Of a stretch of 64,000 nt of DNA, positions 21,198-33,130 are shown piece by piece. Each line of letters opens with the position of its first letter. The stretch's first letter is position 1. Under the pieces are notes generated by a model. That model saw nothing but the letters and a program-made list of their open reading frames with translations. It had not been told where the DNA came from and did no database searches. Both the position numbers and the translations under genes were made by a program. The stretch covers positions 310,001-374,000 of the forward strand of contig VIIQ02000008.1 in NCBI GenBank assembly GCA_007449985.2, read 5' to 3'. This stretch comes from Desmodesmus armatus (taxonomy: Eukaryota; Chlorophyta; Chlorophyceae; Sphaeropleales; Scenedesmaceae).

Positions 21198-24100
21198 ATG
21201 GTGGACAAGCCCAAGCCCCAGGCGGACACACCTGGTCCAAGGTATGGGTCCCCCTGTTCTCCCCCGCCACCAGCATGACAGGTCATTGTGTCCAGCCACT
21301 GGACATGCCCTCTTCTTTTCTAGCTGGAGTCTGGTGAATTATGTCCCCCCCCCCCGACGATGTTGGGTCTGCATTACCTCTCCCCCCCCTCCCCCCCCCC
21401 CCCTCCTTGCTCCTGCAGCCTGTGGCAGAAGAGCAAGCCCTACAGAAGAGGCGCCGTGTTTGCTGCTGTCGGTCTCAACATAGTGTACCAGCTCAACCGC
21501 CAGTGGCAGGCATGGAAGGTGTGTGAGCTCTCTGCATCCACGCTGCTGCTCAGCTGGTGCAACAGCTGTGCACTGATGCAGCAAGTGGCTGCCTACAGTA
21601 TGATGCCAATGCCAGCCAATGCACCCATGTCTGCAACACAACACCTTTTCACTGAGTCACACACCGTGAGCTTGCCTGATGCCTTCTGCCTGCCCACTTC
21701 AGTCAATGCACCTAACCCTCACACACAGGCACGAGGCAGCTGCCCCACCAGCACAGGACACACCCTTTGCATTCACGTGCGCATCCGCACAACCTCATAC
21801 ATGATAACCCCACTATCATGCTGGGATGCATCTTGATGTTGAGCATGAACTCACATGTCAAACCCACTGGCTCACATCAGCCATGCCTGGCTAACCCCAA
21901 GCCCTCGCCTGCTGTTCCTTCCAAAACCCTGCGTGCAGTCATATGTCAACCTACCTGATGCATTCTTCCTTGAGGCTGACCTAGAGCAGAATGTGCTGGT
22001 GGAGCGCAGCAGCAGCAGCCCCCTCAGCATTCTGCGCGCAGCATCTGGAAGAGAGGTGGAGCTACACAGGCTCATAAAGGTCAGCAGTGAGGCAGCCTCT
22101 TGTTTTTATGTCTACTTTTTGTAGAATTTGCCAGGCAAATCAGCCCAAGCAGGCCCCCGGCAGTTGGGTTCTCCTGATTGCGCTCTGTGTGGCCAGCCGG
22201 TGGGACCCCCCCCCCCCCCACCCCCCGCGTAACCCAAAACTGGGGCAGGGATGACTGGGCGGCAGATCCCTTTACACAGCAGTGGGGCAGGGCTAACAGG
22301 GCGCCAGAGTCTTTTGCAACAGCTTATGGGTCGCAGCAGCGGTGCAATGCCGCCCCATATCTACCTCAGCACAGCAGCGTATCCACAGCCGCACCTATGT
22401 GTGGCATTTACCGTCGACAACTGTGGTTGTCACGTAGGATCCGTAAGAACCTACGGTGCCACATTCCTACAAGGCATCATGGTAGTGTCGGTAACGACGA
22501 CTTGAGCTGCTGCGTGTTTCGGACCGCTGGGTGCCATCTATCTCTGCAGGTGCTGCAGACGGCCAAGGGCGATGAGCGTGTCAGGGGGCTGCTGGCCATC
22601 CTTGGGGATAGGTCCAACTTTGGAGGCATGGCACAGCTGCAGGAGCTGAGGAATGCCCTGCTGGATTTCAGGGTAAGCCTGAGGTTCTGATGCTGACACT
22701 CATTCCAGACTGGGTTCAGCATGATGTTGTTTTTGAACTAGTTTTGAATTGCTCACCGACAGCTGCTGGCGCCTCATGTCCTCGAGGGAACGCATACCTG
22801 GAGGCCGTGTTGACTGTTTTCGTGTGATGTTTCTGTCTTGTTGTTGCGCGCAGTTCCACGTCAGTGGCCGTGCGCCAGTGTTTGCCTACAGCAACGCCTT
22901 CTGCGAGGGAGGCATGAATGGAACGGGGTGTACTACCTGGCATCTGCAGGTAGGATGGGGCATTGGCAGGTCAAAGCCGACAGGTCAAGCAGGGATGTCA
23001 TGATTCGGGTCAGCAAGTCTCACCTATGGCATCTACAGGTAGGATGAGGGGGCAGCTGGCTTGCTGACGCGTGATACTAGCGCCCATACATACTGGCGCC
23101 AACCGCAAGGAATCTGCATGTTTAAGTGCGCAATAGTCTTGCATACAATACACTACTTCTACTGAGACTGCCATGCACACTAGCTAGCTGGCATGTTGCA
23201 TGTCATGCTGCTTTGCTGCAGACATAACACATGCTCTGCGGACTAGGAGAGTACCTTCATCATGCATATGAGTTGAGTAACCGATACGGTGTGTGTGCCT
23301 CCAAACGCAACTCCACACAAGGCGCACATACCTTATTAATAAGGTATTGCAATACTGCAGCTGAAAGCTGCGCTTCCAATGCTGTGTGGGGTTATATCCA
23401 CGCCCACCCAATATCCCCCCCTCCTCCTGCCGTGCAGCTGACAAGGTTTTCATGCCACCTACCGGCATGCTGGCGCTGCTGGGCTTTGCCTCGAGCCAGG
23501 TGAGGCAAGCAAGCAGGGTAGCGCTACATGTAGTACACTGAAGCTGTGCCAGTGTTCACTGAAGCTAGCCGTCACCAACTCCATGATGCTGCTGAACTCA
23601 CCCGTTGCAGTTGTTGTGCATACATCACTCCAGCAAGTCAGTCAATCCGTGTTGAAGGTGTTGCGTCAACCTTGTGCAACCTCGTGTGTGGTGTAGGTGT
23701 TTGTCAAGGGGCTGCTAGACAAGCTGAAGGTGCAGCCTGAGGTGTTCAGGAGGGAGGAGTACAAGGTACGCATTAGTAATGTGCATGTTACATTAGTCAT
23801 GTGTACGTAGTAATGTGACATCACTGTTCACCACATAGCTCTTATATACATAGACAGCATCTGGGTGCCAGGCTTCTGTCTTGCCTGACCTTCTTGTGTC
23901 CAGACCTGCCGTGCAATTTTTGCTGCTGCCTGCCTGTTACTGACAGCTGAGCATTCCTCAATGACATTAAAACCAGTGTCCTTCCAACACAATGTGCCCT
24001 CCATCTGTTTTTTTGTGGCTCCTGCTGCCCTCCCTGTCCGCAGTCTGCCCTGGCTCCCCTCACCGTACTGGCTATGATGCAGCACACAGGCACAACCTGG

Positions 24101-27100
24101 AGTCACTGCTAGGGGTGAGATGGAGCACTTCATCTTTCAACTTTTCTCTTTTCTGTACTGTACTGCACAGCATGGCGGTTCTCTCAGAAATGCATCACTT
24201 GCTGCCAATGCTGCGACATTGCCACACAGTCATCACCAGCTGCACTGAATCGATATCATAATCACTAAAATGATGTGGATCTGTGGCCCCTGCTATCTGC
24301 TGTCAGTGTTTGTACCAGCAGGTGGTCCAAGGCATTGCCTCTGCCAGGCGACTAACCCCTGCTGAGGTTGAGTCATCCATCAATGACTCACCCCTACTGG
24401 CCAGCCAGGCTATGCAGCTCAAGCTTGTGGACGGGCTGGCTTACAGGTGGGGCTTTTGACCTTCGCTGGCAGCGCAAAGTTGCTGAAACCCCTGCTTCAC
24501 GTGCGCGGCTTGGTTTGGGCGCAGTTCATCACTGCAAACGCTTCCCCAACCACTTGCTACAGCACTCACTCAATCACCCACCTAGTCACGCACCTAGCTG
24601 ACCCACTCACGCACGCACGCACCCATCCACCCACTCACGCGAGCACCCACCCACCCACCCACCCACGCACTCACCCACCCACCCACAACGCAATCCCTCA
24701 CCCACTTCTTTTCCTGCAGGGACTAAGTCAAAGCCACCATGTTGGCCACCCTGCCTGCATATGCCCAACAAGCTGACCCACTCACGCACGCACGCACGCA
24801 CAGACGCCCCACCCATGCACGCACGCACGCACCCACCCACCCACGACGCAAATCACTGCCCCACTTCATCCCCTGCAGGGACCAAGTCGAGGCCACCTTG
24901 TTGGCCACCCTGCCTGCAGCTGCCCAACAAGCTGACCCACTCACGCACGCACGCACAGACGCACCCACCCATGCACGCACCCACCCACCCACCCACCCAC
25001 ACGCCATCACTCCCCCACTTCATCCCCTGCAGGGACCAAGTCGAGGCCACCTTGTTGGCCACCCTGCCTACAGCTGCTCAACAAGCCCACAAAAAAAAAC
25101 AAGCCCACCTCGCCGGCCCACCCACCCACCCACCCACCCACCCACCCACACGCCATCACCCCCCCCACACACACACACACACACTTCATCCCCTGCAGGG
25201 ACCAAGTCGAGGCCACCATGTTGGCCACCCTGCCTGCAGCTGCCCAGCAAGCCCACCAGGCCCTCTGCCAGGAGCCCATAGACCCTAGCAGGTCCTACCC
25301 CATTGCAGCTGCCCACAGGGCTCGCTTGCTGAAGGGCCCCAGGGTGTCACTGCACCGCTACAGTCTAGCAATGGAGTGGGAGAAGTCCCTCCGGGAGTTC
25401 TGGGGTGCACCTCACTCCAGCGCTGGCAGTAGCAGCAGTGGCGCTAGCGCTACAGCCGTCAGTTTGCCTCAACAGGAGCAGCAGCAGCAGCCAGAGGATG
25501 TGAGCAGCAGGTCTGCACTGACAGCACCTGCAGCAGATCAGGCAGCTGGAAGTTCAAGCAGCACAATGCCGTCAGGGAGCACTGTGGGTAGACCAGTGCC
25601 GCCTCAGAACCGGCCCATCGTTGCGGTGGTGACGGCTGCAGGGGCCATCATGCAGAGTGCGGGGCCTGATACTGGGCGGGAGGTGGTGGCAAGCAACAAA
25701 CTTGTACGAGTGCTCAGAAGCTACCGGGAGAACCCACAGGCAGGTGGAAAAGTGTGACGGCACATGCACTTCTCACTGTTTTTGTGATAATGATCACACC
25801 AGGACACTTGGACACACACTTTTCAGTCATTTAGTGAAAGCACACACATGTTGTCACACACAGTCATGCTCAGGCTTTACACACATGTTGGTTGTGCGAC
25901 TGTACTGTTGGTTTGTGGCTGTTGTTGCCCCGTTTGCTGTCTGCAGGTGAAGGCTGTGGTGTTGCGCAAAAAGAGCCCCGGTGGCAGCGCTGTAGCCTCC
26001 ACAGATATGGAACATGAGGGGGTCCTATTGCAGGCGCTCTATCACCAACCACTGTACTGTACTGGACTGTACTGTACTATACTGTACTGCACTGCACTGT
26101 ACTGTACTGTACTGTACTGTACTGTACTGTACTGTACTGTACTGTACTGTACTGTACTGTACTGCTGACTGTGGTTGTTTGCTCTCTGCAGGTGAAGGCT
26201 GTGGTGTTGCGCATCAACAGCCCGGGAGGCAGCGCTCGTGCTCTCCAAGCGTGTCAAACATGAGAGGCTCCTGTTGTCAGCGCTCTGTCATCAACCACTG
26301 TACTGTACTGTACTGTACTGTACTGTACTGTACTGTACTGTACTGTACTGTAATGTACTGCTGCTGTGTTTCTTGGCAGGTGAAGGCTGTGGTGTTGCGC
26401 ATCAACAGCCCCGGAGGCAGCGCAGTGGCCTCAGACATGATTGCACGTGAGGTCCAGCTACTGAAGGAGGCTGGCAAGCCAGTGGTGGCCTGCATGGGAG
26501 ACGTGGCAGCATCTGGAGGGTACTTCATAGCAGGTACTACCTGTACTACCAGCAGTACTGTATGTGCAGTTGATCACAGTACTGTAGTACTAAGCACAGT
26601 AAAGTACTGTATGTGCAGCTGGTATCTGATGATGCTTTGTGGTGGTTTTGGTGGACAGAGTGCAGGCTGGATTATGCAGGGCTTTGCGTGTTGCTTCCTG
26701 CTTCAGTGCTTCTTGTGCTTGGTTGCGTGCATGCTGTGCCGTGCTGTGTAGTGCGTTGTGTCAAGATACTGGCTCAGCCTGTCACCACCTTCAGCAGCAG
26801 CAGGGTGAACAGTCATGCACAAACTTGCAACCGTAGTCTTGCGGTATCCATCCCTACCAATAGTGGTCCGTGTCAGCCCAGGGGCGTTGCTTGCTGTGCC
26901 CTGCTGTACTTTATGATTCAGGATTTGCAATGTGCTGGGATATATGTCCACAGCCTGAGTGGATCACATAAGGTCTTTGCCTGACTGCTTGTTATGCCCT
27001 GCTGTGCTTTATCCTACTGTGCAGCACCCTGCAACAAGATCTTGGCCCAGCCTGGCACCATCACCGGCAGCATAGGGGTTATCTTCATGAAGTTGGTTCT

Positions 27101-29181
27101 TAGGGATGCACTGCAGGAGTACGGTGTCACTGCAGACAGCATCAGCATGGGAGACAACGCCGACTGGGCATCTGCACTGAACAGCCTGACGCCCAAGCAG
27201 CAGCAGCAGGTGGGGGCCGACTGCAGCCTGCATTGCATTGCATCTGCCGACGTGCTGCCACCTGTTGCCAGCAGCAGCGGCGGTGCGTGGATGTTGGTAG
27301 TCTGGTGCAGCGCAAGGTTCTGGCGATACAGGTAGTTGTGAAGTGCGTTGCTTCTCAGGCATGAAGCAGCCGACTGTCACGTGGCACAATGTCAGCAGCC
27401 CATGGATCACTCTTCCTTTACTGCCTGCAGGTGACATGGCCATGAAATAGGTGTTCTCTGCTGCTGCTGCTGCTGTAGGTTGAAGGCCAGATCAGTGCCA
27501 CATACGACGACTTCCTGTCGGTGGTTGCCAAGGGGCGCGGCATGTCCAAGGAGGCTGTGAGGCAGGTGGCCAAGGGACGAGTGTGGTCAGGCAGCCAAGC
27601 AATGGAGGTACGACTGTGACACGGTTACTTTGCTACTGCTGCTACAACTACTTTACTGGAACAGGGCCTTGCCTGATCACCCTTTCAGGAGCCAAACAAG
27701 GCTCATAGGGCAATCTTTATCAGCCCCAGTGTATGCCGTGTAGTACAACAGCCATGTATGCCATGTAGGGCCGTCCGACCGTTTTGTGTACTGGCTCTGT
27801 ACACGGACGGTGTACAGACACTGCGTACACCTGTTCTATACATGGGCTCGAAAACAGGGACGAAGCAGCCACCTGTGGTGATCCCCAGAAGCCCACTCAA
27901 TCGTCCTCAGCACTGACTTGGAATTGATTTCACAGCATGTCCGCCAAGCGCGCAACGTGCAACATCCACCACTCAGAGGTCTTTGTACAGTGCTTTATCC
28001 AGCACTGTACAGCCCGTGTGCATGTCACTAAAAGCACCCTTGTGGGGCGAGCTCGCTGTCGTACACCATTGGCGCCATGACTGAGATAGGCGCTGACCCT
28101 ACAAAACATTCCCTGCTGTGTGTAGGTGGGGCTGGTGGATGAGGTTGGTGGCCTGGCTCGGGCCACAGAGGTGGCCAAGCAGCTAGCAGGTTTGCCGCTG
28201 GACCCTGCTGCAACAATCACAGCAGAGTGGCCGCCCAGGTGAGCTGCAATGCCGTGTTATCACTGTTTTTTTGGCTTCCGAAGCGAAGATGAGTCATCAC
28301 CTGCTACGGCTGCCGCCATGGTTGGCTTAGGTGCCTTGTTCGGTTGAGTCGACAATCACAGCAGAGTGGCCACCCAGGTGAACAGCAGTGTGGTGTTTCA
28401 ACCCCTAGGAATCCTGGAATCACATATCCAACACTGTTGACTTTGGCTGCTTCGCGTCCTCGGTGCCTATTACTTGGCGTGCAGCAACACTTGTGTAGGC
28501 TAGAGAGAGTCATTCTGGACTCATAGCGTGGTTCTGACAAACAGCAGGGGCAGTGTTGCTGAAGTGCTGCTTGATCAGGTGTGTTGGCCAGGCTACGGCT
28601 CCTACGTTATGTTGACGCTGCTGCTGTCAAGGTAGCTGTACAGGTAGCTGTGTGGGTGCTTGAGCATCACCCACCAATCCACCTCCACTTTGTGCAGACC
28701 CCTGCACACCGCCTATGGCTGACAGCGTGCCTGCATCCTGCATGTTGTGCTTTCGTGCAGCCGAGTGCCACCAATCGTCAAGCTGCTGCAAGCAGCTAGC
28801 GGCATGGACGAAGCACCTCTGGAGGCTTCAGCAGCAGCAGCAGCAGCAGCAGCACCGCTATGGCCACCAATACTCAGCAGTACTGGCATCATGCAGGACA
28901 TGTGCGTCAGGGCTGCAGCAGCAGCTGAGCTGGCAAGCTTATTCTGGAGACATGCAGCAGAACCTTCCTGGATAACATGGCTGCCGCAGGCGTTCACACA
29001 AGCGATTGCTGCGCAGATGGAGGCGAGACAGCAGCCGTGGCAGCTGCATCCCACGTTGGCAGTTGCGGATGCAGCTGGTGTGCAGCAGCAGTTAGGGTCT
29101 GTGTTGAGTTACCTAGCACAGCCGCACCACCAGCCGGAGATGTACTGCTTGGATGCAGAGCTGCTGGCCTGCTCATGCTGA
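21198..29181 (+). CDS. SPPA: Signal peptide peptidase SppA (protease IV), plant/cyanobacterial type, 15 exons, two frameshifts
   Basis: Ser-Lys protease of the S49 family; plant SPPA is a thylakoid-associated, light-induced protease. Exons: 21198-21241, 21419-21518, 21939-22079, 22550-22672, 22854-22949, 23438-23499, 23697-23765, 24044-24114, 24322-24446, 25199-25739, 26380-26533, 27025-27209, 27479-27607, 28126-28238 and 28761-29181. Catalytic Lys is in REEYKSAL (about residue 212), Ser in [10 protein letters not shown] (about 503); [27 protein letters not shown] and VGLVDEVGG are family blocks. Length is about 791 residues once two exons (22854-22949 and 24044-24114), each one base short, are corrected. 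Exon 10 contains a long Ser/Gln insertion before [13 protein letters not shown] and ends at a GC donor (25740). Introns contain tandem pseudo-copies of exons 10, 11, 12 and 14. The start was chosen because exon 1 ([13 protein letters not shown]) joins exon 2 in phase. No clear transit peptide is seen. Confidence 0.9.
24600..25240. repeat. Fourfold tandem array: ACCC/ACGC minisatellite plus start of SppA exon 10
   Basis: The unit (154-166 bases) consists of an ACCC/ACGC-rich minisatellite, a pyrimidine tract with CTGCAG, and about 60 bases of exon 10 (D-Q-V-E-A-T ... [10 protein letters not shown]). Exon-like starts are at 24719, 24879, 25033 and 25199. Copies 2-4 read GGACCAAGTCGAGGCCACC; copy 1 has a stop two codons in. 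Only the fourth copy continues into the rest of exon 10, so the first three are intronic pseudo-exon starts with intact acceptor sites. Confidence 0.88.
25935..26470. repeat. Threefold tandem copy of SppA exon 11 start, separated by TACTG arrays
   Basis: Exon 11 begins with GTGAAGGCTGTGGTGTTGCG after an AG acceptor at 25947, 26192 and 26380. Copy 1 reads [18 protein letters not shown], copy 2 reads [15 protein letters not shown] and then loses frame, and copy 3 continues into the full catalytic exon. Copies 1 and 2 each continue into CAACCACTG and a pentanucleotide (TACTG)n array. Copies 1 and 2 lack the catalytic serine region. Confidence 0.88.
26051..26165. repeat. (TACTG)n pentanucleotide microsatellite, first array
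   Basis: About 20 units of TACTG, the first third interrupted (ggactg, ctatactg, cactgcactg) and the rest perfect, between the first and second copies of the SppA exon 11 start. A second perfect array of about 12 units lies at 26299-26360. Confidence 0.9.
26757..26812. repeat. Partial copy of SppA exon 12 start in the preceding intron
   Basis: The stretch TCAAGATACTGGCTCAGCCTG then TCACCACCTTCAGCAGCA matches the first about 50 bases of exon 12 at 27032-27080 (CAAGATCTTGGCCCAGCC ... CACCATCACCGGCAGCA) with several substitutions. Upstream bases with GCTGTGCCGTGCTGTGTAG also resemble the real acceptor region. Confidence 0.65.
28338..28392. repeat. Copy of SppA exon 14 end plus donor site in intron 14
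   Basis: ACAATCACAGCAGAGTGGCC, then ACCCAGGTGAACAGCAGTG, repeats the exon 14 terminus and donor at 28211-28255 (GCCCAGGTGAGCTGCAATG). The copy lies about 130 bases downstream of the original, so the intron holds a second, probably unused, donor. Confidence 0.75.
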
Positions 29182-29221
29182 CGTGTGAGGGCACATGGCA
29201 GCAGACAGGCTGGTGTGGCTG

Positions 29222-29226
29222 TGTAA
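29222..29226 (+). terminator. TGTAA polyadenylation signal of SppA
   Basis: TGTAA, the usual poly(A) signal of chlorophyte algae, occurs 41 bases after the SppA stop codon. The position suits a very short 3' untranslated region. No other strong signal lies before the next gene at 29795. Confidence 0.6.
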
Positions 29227-29794
29227 ACGCAAAGCGAGCTGTACAGAACGGGGCATTTATGATGCACAGTATCAGCAAATTAATATGGCCAGGGGATACC
29301 TGGCTATGACAATACCTAGGTAGCTATCCAGTGTGCCAACCTGGTTGATGATGCTGGTCAAGGCTGACAGGGCAACAAAAGTCAATCGCGGCTTCTTGGT
29401 ACATATTGAACCAACATTACCGCCAGTCGCTCCGTCAAGGGCTCATAGCCCGCATGTACTACATCCATGCCTCAAAACCGTTGCCAGCAGTCAAACTGTC
29501 CAGACGTAGACAGCACAATATGCATTCAAAGCATACTACATCACAATTCAGAAATTCTACACGGCGTGTAACCCTCGTTCTGTTCGAGTCTCTGGGCTGC
29601 GTTGCTTTCCCACATTTTTTGCTGCAAGGATATGGCCGACGCCGGTGGATTATTCAATTTCGTCGCTTGTAGACGTTCAGCATCTCGTCTAAGCTGGCAT
29701 GCGATGGCATGCCACTAATTCACTGTCAGATGTCTCTGGTCACCTGGTTACTGCTGTGTCCTGCTGCCTTTGACGGGATTGGAGGGCAGACGGC

Positions 29795-32700
29795 ATGAGC
29801 TGCCGCTGGTTGCTCTTGCTGATACTCGTTGCATCAGCTGCATCAGACTCAGGTGAGGGAGATACATCGAGGGGTCCTGTGCTGTGCTGCTGATGCCAAG
29901 AAAGCTGTGACCACAGCAACCATCCCAGTGTCTCCCTTGCATGCTGCAGGAAATGCTACACACCCCAACGTTACCATCAGCTCAAATACCACAGTGCACT
30001 CAGCAGACAGTATCAAGAATGATACCATTCCAGTCAGCAATGCTACCATTCCAGTCAGCAATGATACCATCCCAGTCAGCAATGCCACCATCCCAGTCGG
30101 TGATGATACCATCCCAGTCAGTGCCGACACCATCATAGAGGAACAGGAACCCTCTGACTGGGAGGAGTCTTATGTCTTAGATGACCTCCTCCTCTTAGAA
30201 GAACTCAGAGCGAACATTGACGAATCCAGCAACGGCACAACAAGCATCAGCCCAGAAGCAACTGCAGAGAAGTGGCTCGGCAACCCTGGCAACCCTGGCA
30301 GCCCTCGGCAACCCATCAAACGCTATGACCAGCAGCAGGGCTGGACAGGCAACGGACGCAGGCAACCAGGCGGCCAGCAGACGGGTAACGCAGGCAACAT
30401 TCCACGGCGTGGGCCGTCCTTGACCGGCTGCCCCCCTGGTCAGGGCCGTCCAACACCTGCAGAGAAGTGCCAGCCTTGCCCCTACGGGACGTTCTCGCGG
30501 GGTGAGGGTGGACTCCACTTCGGAAGTGACAGCCAGCGATGGTCCGCAGAATTTGGAGGAGGGCTGTCAGCAGTAGTTGACTTTGTACTTTGCCTGGTGT
30601 ATTGCCCACAACTGGGGCAGGAAGTGTGTGCAGCCATGTGACTGCCTGCGTATGCATGTGCATGTGAGCAACTGCACAAGCCAGGAGTTGTTTGGTGCCA
30701 CCAAAACGGTGTTGCTGCTCACGCTCCTCGTCAGGCAGTAACCCAACGACTTACAGCAGCAGACAAGACAGGGACAACTTGCAGTTGTCTAGGGAGTAGC
30801 TGCTGTGAAGATGTACAGGTGCAGCAGATGTTCATGTAAACCTCCGTAGGCTTGTCAACAAAACTTATGGGTGTGTGCATGTGTGTGCAGGTGGCCAAGT
30901 GGGTCCATGTGTCAGGTGTCCACCAAACACCGTGACCATTACAGCAGGGGCAACAGAATGCGGTGAGCCTTGTGTGGCCTTGGGACTCTCAAAAATTACA
31001 TAGTACTAATTGTACTAAATAAGAAATGTAAAAGATATATATATTTTTCAAAAATAATATATAACTTTATACACGCTGTCATGGGACTCAGTGGGAGAGC
31101 TGCAGCATGGGTGGTGGTACCGCGGTGCATTGCACCACAGCACTCTTCCTTCGCCTCTAGGGGAACTTCGGTGTTCAGCCATCAATGTACAGTACATGCC
31201 CTCACCTGCATGCATGCCTTCCTCCTGTCTTATCCATTGTTCCCCCTGCTGCTACTTCTCAACCGCACCAATATCACCCAAAACTCTCATTCTTGCCTCA
31301 CTTGCCACATGTGCCTCACACCTTTCCTGACCGCCTGTCCTCCCCACACACCTCACCCCACAGGCTGCAGGCCAGGCACAGGAGTTTCGGTCATTGCTGA
31401 CCCAGTGGCCCCCGATGCGGGCTTCGAATGCCGACCTTGCCCAAATGGGACCTACTCCCCTGGGGGCAGCATTGCACCATGCACACGCTGCGAGGGCAGC
31501 GCTTACCTGGTTACACCACCCATGGCTACCCGTGCTAGCCAGTGCACATGCCAAGCAGGTACGTGACTGCGACGATACAACACAATTGTGCTCTGCAGTA
31601 CAACACCAGCTTGTGTTGTACTGCCTTAATATCACTACCGTAGTGGTGTAGTCCAGGTAGTAACTGGACCTGTGTTCACCACTGGTCGCAGTTGCTGATA
31701 CTAATGGCAGGGTGCTGCAGGTGACCAGCTGTGCTGGTCATGCGGCCTTTGTACCACCCTGCACTTCTGACCCATAGCCTGAGCTTTTTGAAGCCCACAG
31801 CCACTTGTTGCGGCAGCTTTGCAACCCTGACTGCTGCTGCATTGCTGTCCTCTGTCGACAGGCTTTGGCGCCACACAAGACTGGCCCACAACCTGCCAGC
31901 AGTGTCCTGTCGGCACTTACTCCAACTCAGTGGGTGAGATCATAAACATCCCGGGCGTGCCGCCCCAGGGCGGCAAGGGTATCACCAGGGGCATAGGAGG
32001 AGCCACTATCAACCATTGCAGGTCTTGCTGTGTGGCGGGAGAGGGCACCTGTGGCTTGACCACCAGACGGCCCGGATCTACGTCTTTCTCCGATTGCATT
32101 CAAGCTGACATACCCTCCCAGTAAGTCTTTGACCCCAGGGGCAGGGCGTGTCTGGCTGCGGTCTGCTAGCATATTCAGCATGGCATGCTGAAGCGAGATC
32201 GGTGTGATACAGCCTCACTGTGTTTTGGTGGACAGCAGGATCCTTCGTAAGGGTCTTGCTCAAGCCTTCTGAGAATCTTATGCAAGACTAGCAGTGATGA
32301 CAACAGTGCAGGTGCATCAGGCGTAGCATCTAGCACGGATGCTACATCCAGGCGGCAACTGATGCAATTGCTTTGACATTTGCTTGCACCTTTGAAACTG
32401 AAATCGAATTTGAAAGCTTTGAAAAAGCCTGAAAGTTTGAAAGTTTGAAAATGATGCTGGTACTGTGTGCTACAGGAGTTACTGCTGTGGGGCGCCGGGG
32501 GCCACATGCACCAAACCTGTCCCGATGCCTCCCATGTTCAACCCCGCCTCAGCTGCTGCAGCAGCAGCCAGAGCGGCAGCATTGCCAGACTTCCGCTACA
32601 CTTATCGGGGAGCAACCGTCACTGTTACCATGCCTCATCACGTGATCAACATCGACGGGTCCCAGGTGACGATACCCCATGATGAGTTTGGCCGCACCCC

Positions 32701-33081
32701 CAGGAAAACAGAAACAATCAAAGGCGGCAAGCGGCCATCGCGTGGCAGCAGTGGCGGCGGCAGCAACTGGGGCGGCAGCAGTGGCGGCAGCGGTTGGGGT
32801 GGCAGCAGTGGCGGCAGCAGCAGCTGGGGCGGCAGCGGTAGTGGCAGCAGCAGTGGCGGTTGGGATGGAGGGGACGACGATGGCGGTGCGGGCAGCAATT
32901 GGAATGGTGGCAGCAGTGGCAGCAGTGGCAGCAGTTGGGATCGGGGCAGCAGCAGCGGCGGCAGCAGCTGGGGTCGGGGCTCTGCACGCAGCAGGAGCTG
33001 GGGTGCAACACTTGCTGGGGGAATTATTGGCAACGGCAGCCTTGGATTCAGCTTCAGGGAGGTCTCCAATGAGGCTGACTT

Positions 33082-33130
<49 letters not shown>

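Noticed and set aside
24607..25316. Minus-strand frames rich in G-W-V-G-G-W
   Set aside because: They are the reverse reading of the ACCC/ACGC minisatellite in the SppA intron and copies of its exon start.
30022..30130. Possible CRISPR-like array
   Set aside because: The units are contiguous with no unique spacers and form an in-frame peptide repeat in a eukaryotic coding exon.
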